From the NCBI RefSeq assembly GCF_014651995.1, contig NZ_BMXY01000003.1, positions 186,001 through 250,000 on the forward strand: a stretch of DNA of 64,000 nucleotides, read 5' to 3'. Origin of the DNA: Cognatilysobacter xinjiangensis. Lineage in GTDB: Bacteria; Pseudomonadota; Gammaproteobacteria; Xanthomonadales; Xanthomonadaceae. The position numbers and the translations under genes were made by a program. The notes below the pieces were generated by a model, which saw only the letters and a program-made list of their open reading frames with translations, searched no databases and was not told where the DNA came from. Of this stretch, positions 62,064-64,000 are shown in pieces (the stretch's first letter is position 1; every line of letters begins with the position of its first letter).

Positions 62064-62699
62064 TCAAGGCGTACTCCCCGGCAGTTGGAGCACGAGCACG
62101 TTGGCCGACGCGTTGCCGACGCCGGCGGTCTGGTTGAGCTGGAAGATCCCGGCCGGTGAGCGGCCGGCGTTGCCTTCGATGCGCGCTTCGCGCAGCGGAG
62201 TGGCGGCCGGCGCCGTGGCGGCGTCGGCCGGCGCGGCGTCGGCATGCACCGACGCGAGCACGAGGTTGTCGATCTGCTGCGCGATGCCGGCGACGGGCCG
62301 CGTGCCGATGGCCAGCACGTTGGCCTGCGCGTTGGCGCTGCCGGCGGCCTGGTTCAGGCCCACGATGCCGCGCGGCAAGGCGAGCGCCGCGCCGGTGAGG
62401 ACGGCGCTGGCGTCGCGTGCGCGGTCGGCGCCGGTGGCGTCGATACGCTGCCGTGCATAGGCGGCCGCGCCGGACGAGGCGCCGTCGGCGATCGACCGCA
62501 GGTTGACCTGCACGTTTCCGACGCCCGCCGCGGCATTCGCGCTGAAGACGCCGTCCGGCGCGTGCGCGAAGCTGCCACCGATCACCGTCTGGTCGAGCGA
62601 GGGGCGTGGCGGCTCGGCCGGGGTGTCCGGCGTCGGCGCGTCCTGTGCCATCGCCACGCCGGCCAGCGGGAGCATCAGCAGGAGCAGCATCCGCTTCAC
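62064..62699 (-). CDS. Second Fap-repeat protein (minor subunit or adhesin), locus 2
   Basis: 211 residues; start GTG 62699, overlapping the preceding stop (GTGA). Signal peptide (MLLLLMLPLAGVAMA), Pro-rich stretch, then three degenerate repeats: FSANAAAGVGNVQVNLRSIA near residue 52, GIVGLNQAAGSANAQANVLA near 110 and GIFQLNQTAGVGNASANVLV near 183. These share the N-x-[AT]AGxxNxxxN core with the next gene's product, but there is no CxxC. It may nucleate or cap fibres, like FapB. Related to but clearly distinct from the main subunit. Confidence 0.8.
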   Translation of the reverse strand: MKRMLLLLMLPLAGVAMAQDAPTPDTPAEPPRPSLDQTVIGGSFAHAPDGVFSANAAAGVGNVQVNLRSIADGASSGAAAYARQRIDATGADRARDASAVLTGAALALPRGIVGLNQAAGSANAQANVLAIGTRPVAGIAQQIDNLVLASVHADAAPADAATAPAATPLREARIEGNAGRSPAGIFQLNQTAGVGNASANVLVLQLPGSTP

Positions 62700-63181
62700 G
62701 GGCCGACTCCCGCGCCGGTCGCGCGCTGCATGGCCTGGTTGACGCGATCGCCGATGCCGGCGGTAGCGGACGTCACCATGCCGCCGATCGAGCCGCCACC
62801 GCGCGATGCACCGGGGCCCGCGCCCGCGCCGCCCAAGCCGAGGCCCGCCACCGGCACGTCGACGCCGATGCCGCGCGCCGCGGCGGGACCCTGGCGCAGC
62901 AGCGGCGCGCGGTCGCCGAGGTCGTCGTCGCCGACGAGGCGCTGGACCATGCCGTCGAGCACGCCGTGGAAGACGCGGCCCGGGAACACCGTCGCTTCGA
63001 CCCGCACGGGATTGGCGGTCGGCTCGAGGCCGCGATAGGCGATGCGGGGCATCACGCTGCGGGCGACCACCAGCATCTCGTCCTGCGCCGCAACCGGCGC
63101 GCCGGGCTCACCGGCCCACGCGGCGTCCGCCGCGAACGAGGCAAGGAGGGCGATCAGCAGGACGGCGGGGGATCGGGACAC
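62696..63181 (-). CDS. First protein of locus 2 operon, exported, function unknown
   Basis: 161 residues. The start is taken as GTG 63181 (MSRSPAVLLIALLASFAADA) with GAGGAG 8 bp upstream; an ATG at 63208 lies upstream of the transcription start predicted from the sigma54 promoter, so it should not be on the mRNA. A signal peptide is followed by a beta-rich segment (EMLVVARSVMPRIAYRGLEP, VRVEATVFPGRVFHGVLDGM), a Leu-rich stretch, and a Gly/Ala-rich C-terminus (GLGLGGAGAGPGASRGGGSI). It occupies the place of fapA, whose product in Pseudomonas acts as a periplasmic chaperone-like factor, but I see no convincing similarity. Confidence 0.7.
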   Translation of the reverse strand: MSRSPAVLLIALLASFAADAAWAGEPGAPVAAQDEMLVVARSVMPRIAYRGLEPTANPVRVEATVFPGRVFHGVLDGMVQRLVGDDDLGDRAPLLRQGPAAARGIGVDVPVAGLGLGGAGAGPGASRGGGSIGGMVTSATAGIGDRVNQAMQRATGAGVGP

Positions 63182-63210
63182 GGCGGCTCCTCGGTGGGCA
63201 TCCCCCATGG

Positions 63211-63226
63211 AGCCAGTCCCGTGCCA
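63211..63226 (-). promoter_or_regulatory. Sigma54-type promoter of locus 2
   Basis: On the minus strand TGGCACG (63226-63220), GGAC, TGGC (63215-63212) matches TGGCACG-N4-TTGC with one mismatch. Including the preceding T, TTGGCACGGGA is identical to the locus 1 promoter. Predicted start near 63200, 19 nt before the GTG at 63181. Upstream, 63228-63511 (divergent gap) has no gene; it holds an AGCGGCG/CGCCGCT hairpin near 63305-63325 and a TGTGACGTGC half-site (63397-63388). Confidence 0.68.
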
Positions 63227-63511
63227 ACTTCTTAAGCCGTTGTTTTGAAACGTGTTTTTCTTGTGATGGCGGCTGCGTTCATCGCGCGCTCAGTGAAATC
63301 CGTTGCAGCGGCGATACGCCGCTCAGCGGGAATTCGGATTCGTGAGGCTGGCGTCGACAGCCCGGCGGCTGCCGGCAGGCGTCGAAAGCACGTCACAGCG
63401 GCCTCTTCCGTGTGCGCGAGTATTTCGATGCATGCGCCGGCGAGGAAGTTTCATCCACGCAACGTCGCCCGGCATGCGACGATCCGGCTCCCTACCCGCT
63501 CCCGTGACCGC

Positions 63512-64000
63512 ATGGACGCCGACGCCGCAGCGCCCGATTTCATCCACGTCGTCGACGGCGCGCTCGACGCCGACTGGTGCCGCCGGGTGGTGGAGCGCCT
63601 CGCCGCCAGCCGCGACCTGCAGCCCGGACGCATCGGCAGCGGCGTGTTCCCGGACATGAAGGACAGCCTCGATCTGACCATCTCCGGCCGCGAGGACTGG
63701 AGCGCCGAGGTCGACGTACTCAACCAGGCGGTCATCGCGGGCCTGCGCGACTACGTGCGCCTGTATCCGCACACGCTGGTGGCGCCGCTGATGCTGGAGA
63801 CGCAGGACGGCGACAAACGCCATCGCCTCACCGCCGAGCGTCTGCAGGCGATGGACGACGAACAGCTCATGCCGGTGCTGATGCACGTGTTCCGTCCCGG
63901 CGCGATCAACCTGCAGCGCTACAGCGCGGGCCGCGGCGGGTATCCGTACTGGCACTGCGAGCTGTTCCCGCGCGATGCGTCGGCGGAAACGCTGCACCGC
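63512..64000 (+). CDS. 2OG-Fe(II) oxygenase, truncated by window edge
   Basis: From ATG 63512, 163 codons run to the end without a stop: MDADAAAPDFIHVVDGALDA at the start, LNQAVIAGLRDYVRLYP in the middle, and NLQRYSAGRGGYPYWHCELF near the end. The last segment has the RYxxGxxxxxHxD/E pattern (WHCE) of the iron site in prolyl-4-hydroxylase-type 2-oxoglutarate oxygenases; the distal His and Arg lie beyond the window. Substrate unknown. Divergent from locus 2. Confidence 0.75.
   Translation, partial: MDADAAAPDFIHVVDGALDADWCRRVVERLAASRDLQPGRIGSGVFPDMKDSLDLTISGREDWSAEVDVLNQAVIAGLRDYVRLYPHTLVAPLMLETQDGDKRHRLTAERLQAMDDEQLMPVLMHVFRPGAINLQRYSAGRGGYPYWHCELFPRDASAETLHR

Noticed and set aside
63388-63397. 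TGTGACGTGC upstream of locus 2 as a Clp site
   Set aside because: Only one half-site matches; the expected TCAC half is missing (TTCGA instead).

Overview
The window is high-GC chromosomal DNA (I estimate about 70% G+C) from a gammaproteobacterium, most likely the Lysobacter/Luteimonas/Xanthomonas group (Xanthomonadaceae). Pointers are the gene neighbourhoods (tatABC next to hemH, bioB-bioF-ACT-bioH-bioC, tamA-tamB), the predicted protein sequences, and a TTTTCTTTGC-type hairpin repeat that I remember from this family. No rRNA, tRNA, CRISPR, IS element or prophage was seen. The genus call is inference; no database was searched.

Layout. 1-3.1 kb: ydcH-like fragment, ttcA, rdgC, a YgjP-like metallopeptidase. 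3.2-7.6 kb: 'locus 1', five secreted or outer-membrane genes behind a sigma54-type promoter: a very acidic Asp-Asn-Ser repeat protein, two small LDxLRGG proteins, a periplasmic C39-like peptidase and a coiled-coil/beta-barrel protein. 7.6-17.4 kb: housekeeping (hydrolase, hemH, SYLF protein, tatABC, membrane protein, amidotransferase, glyQ-GST-glyS). 17.4-23.4 kb: tamA-tamB. 23.4-29.9 kb: small hydrophilic proteins, a DUF4142 lipoprotein, a sigma54-promoted ferritin-like pair (the first with a 3' frameshift), an Asn/Gln-rich microprotein, an S9 peptidase and a hemerythrin. 29.9-34.9 kb: CarH-like MerR regulator with TGTACA repeats, fasciclin and DUF378 genes, mnmG, and a probable sigma54-driven small RNA. 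35-45.3 kb: transporters, PLP lyase, ArnT-like glycosyltransferase, biotin cluster, comF. 45.3-56.8 kb: GYF-AIM24 fusion, patatin, BLUF photoreceptor beside a diguanylate cyclase, Lrp/phhA, PAS-GGDEF-EAL, dinB, fbp. 56.8-63.2 kb: a VpsR-like sigma54 activator convergent with 'locus 2', a six-gene Fap-like operon. The window ends in a truncated 2OG-Fe(II) oxygenase.

How the parts fit. The outstanding theme is two paralogous extracellular-fibre loci. Locus 2 has the parts expected of a Pseudomonas-type Fap functional amyloid system: GVNxxAGxGNxQxN repeat subunits with a C-terminal CxxC, a FapD-like C39 peptidase and a FapF-like coiled-coil barrel. Locus 1 has the same peptidase and barrel logic but replaces the Fap subunit with a D/N/S polymer that has one basic residue in its mature form. 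Both loci start at sigma54-type promoters sharing the 11-mer TTGGCACGGGA, both carry strong hairpins between the subunit gene and the assembly genes, and a sigma54 activator of the c-di-GMP-linked VpsR type sits beside locus 2. CRP/Clp-like GTGA-N6-TCAC sites lie at the locus 1 promoter and upstream of the activator gene. Two more sigma54-type promoters head the ferritin-like pair and a candidate sRNA. Together with two c-di-GMP enzymes, this suggests a c-di-GMP/Clp/RpoN-controlled matrix programme; the control circuit is inference.
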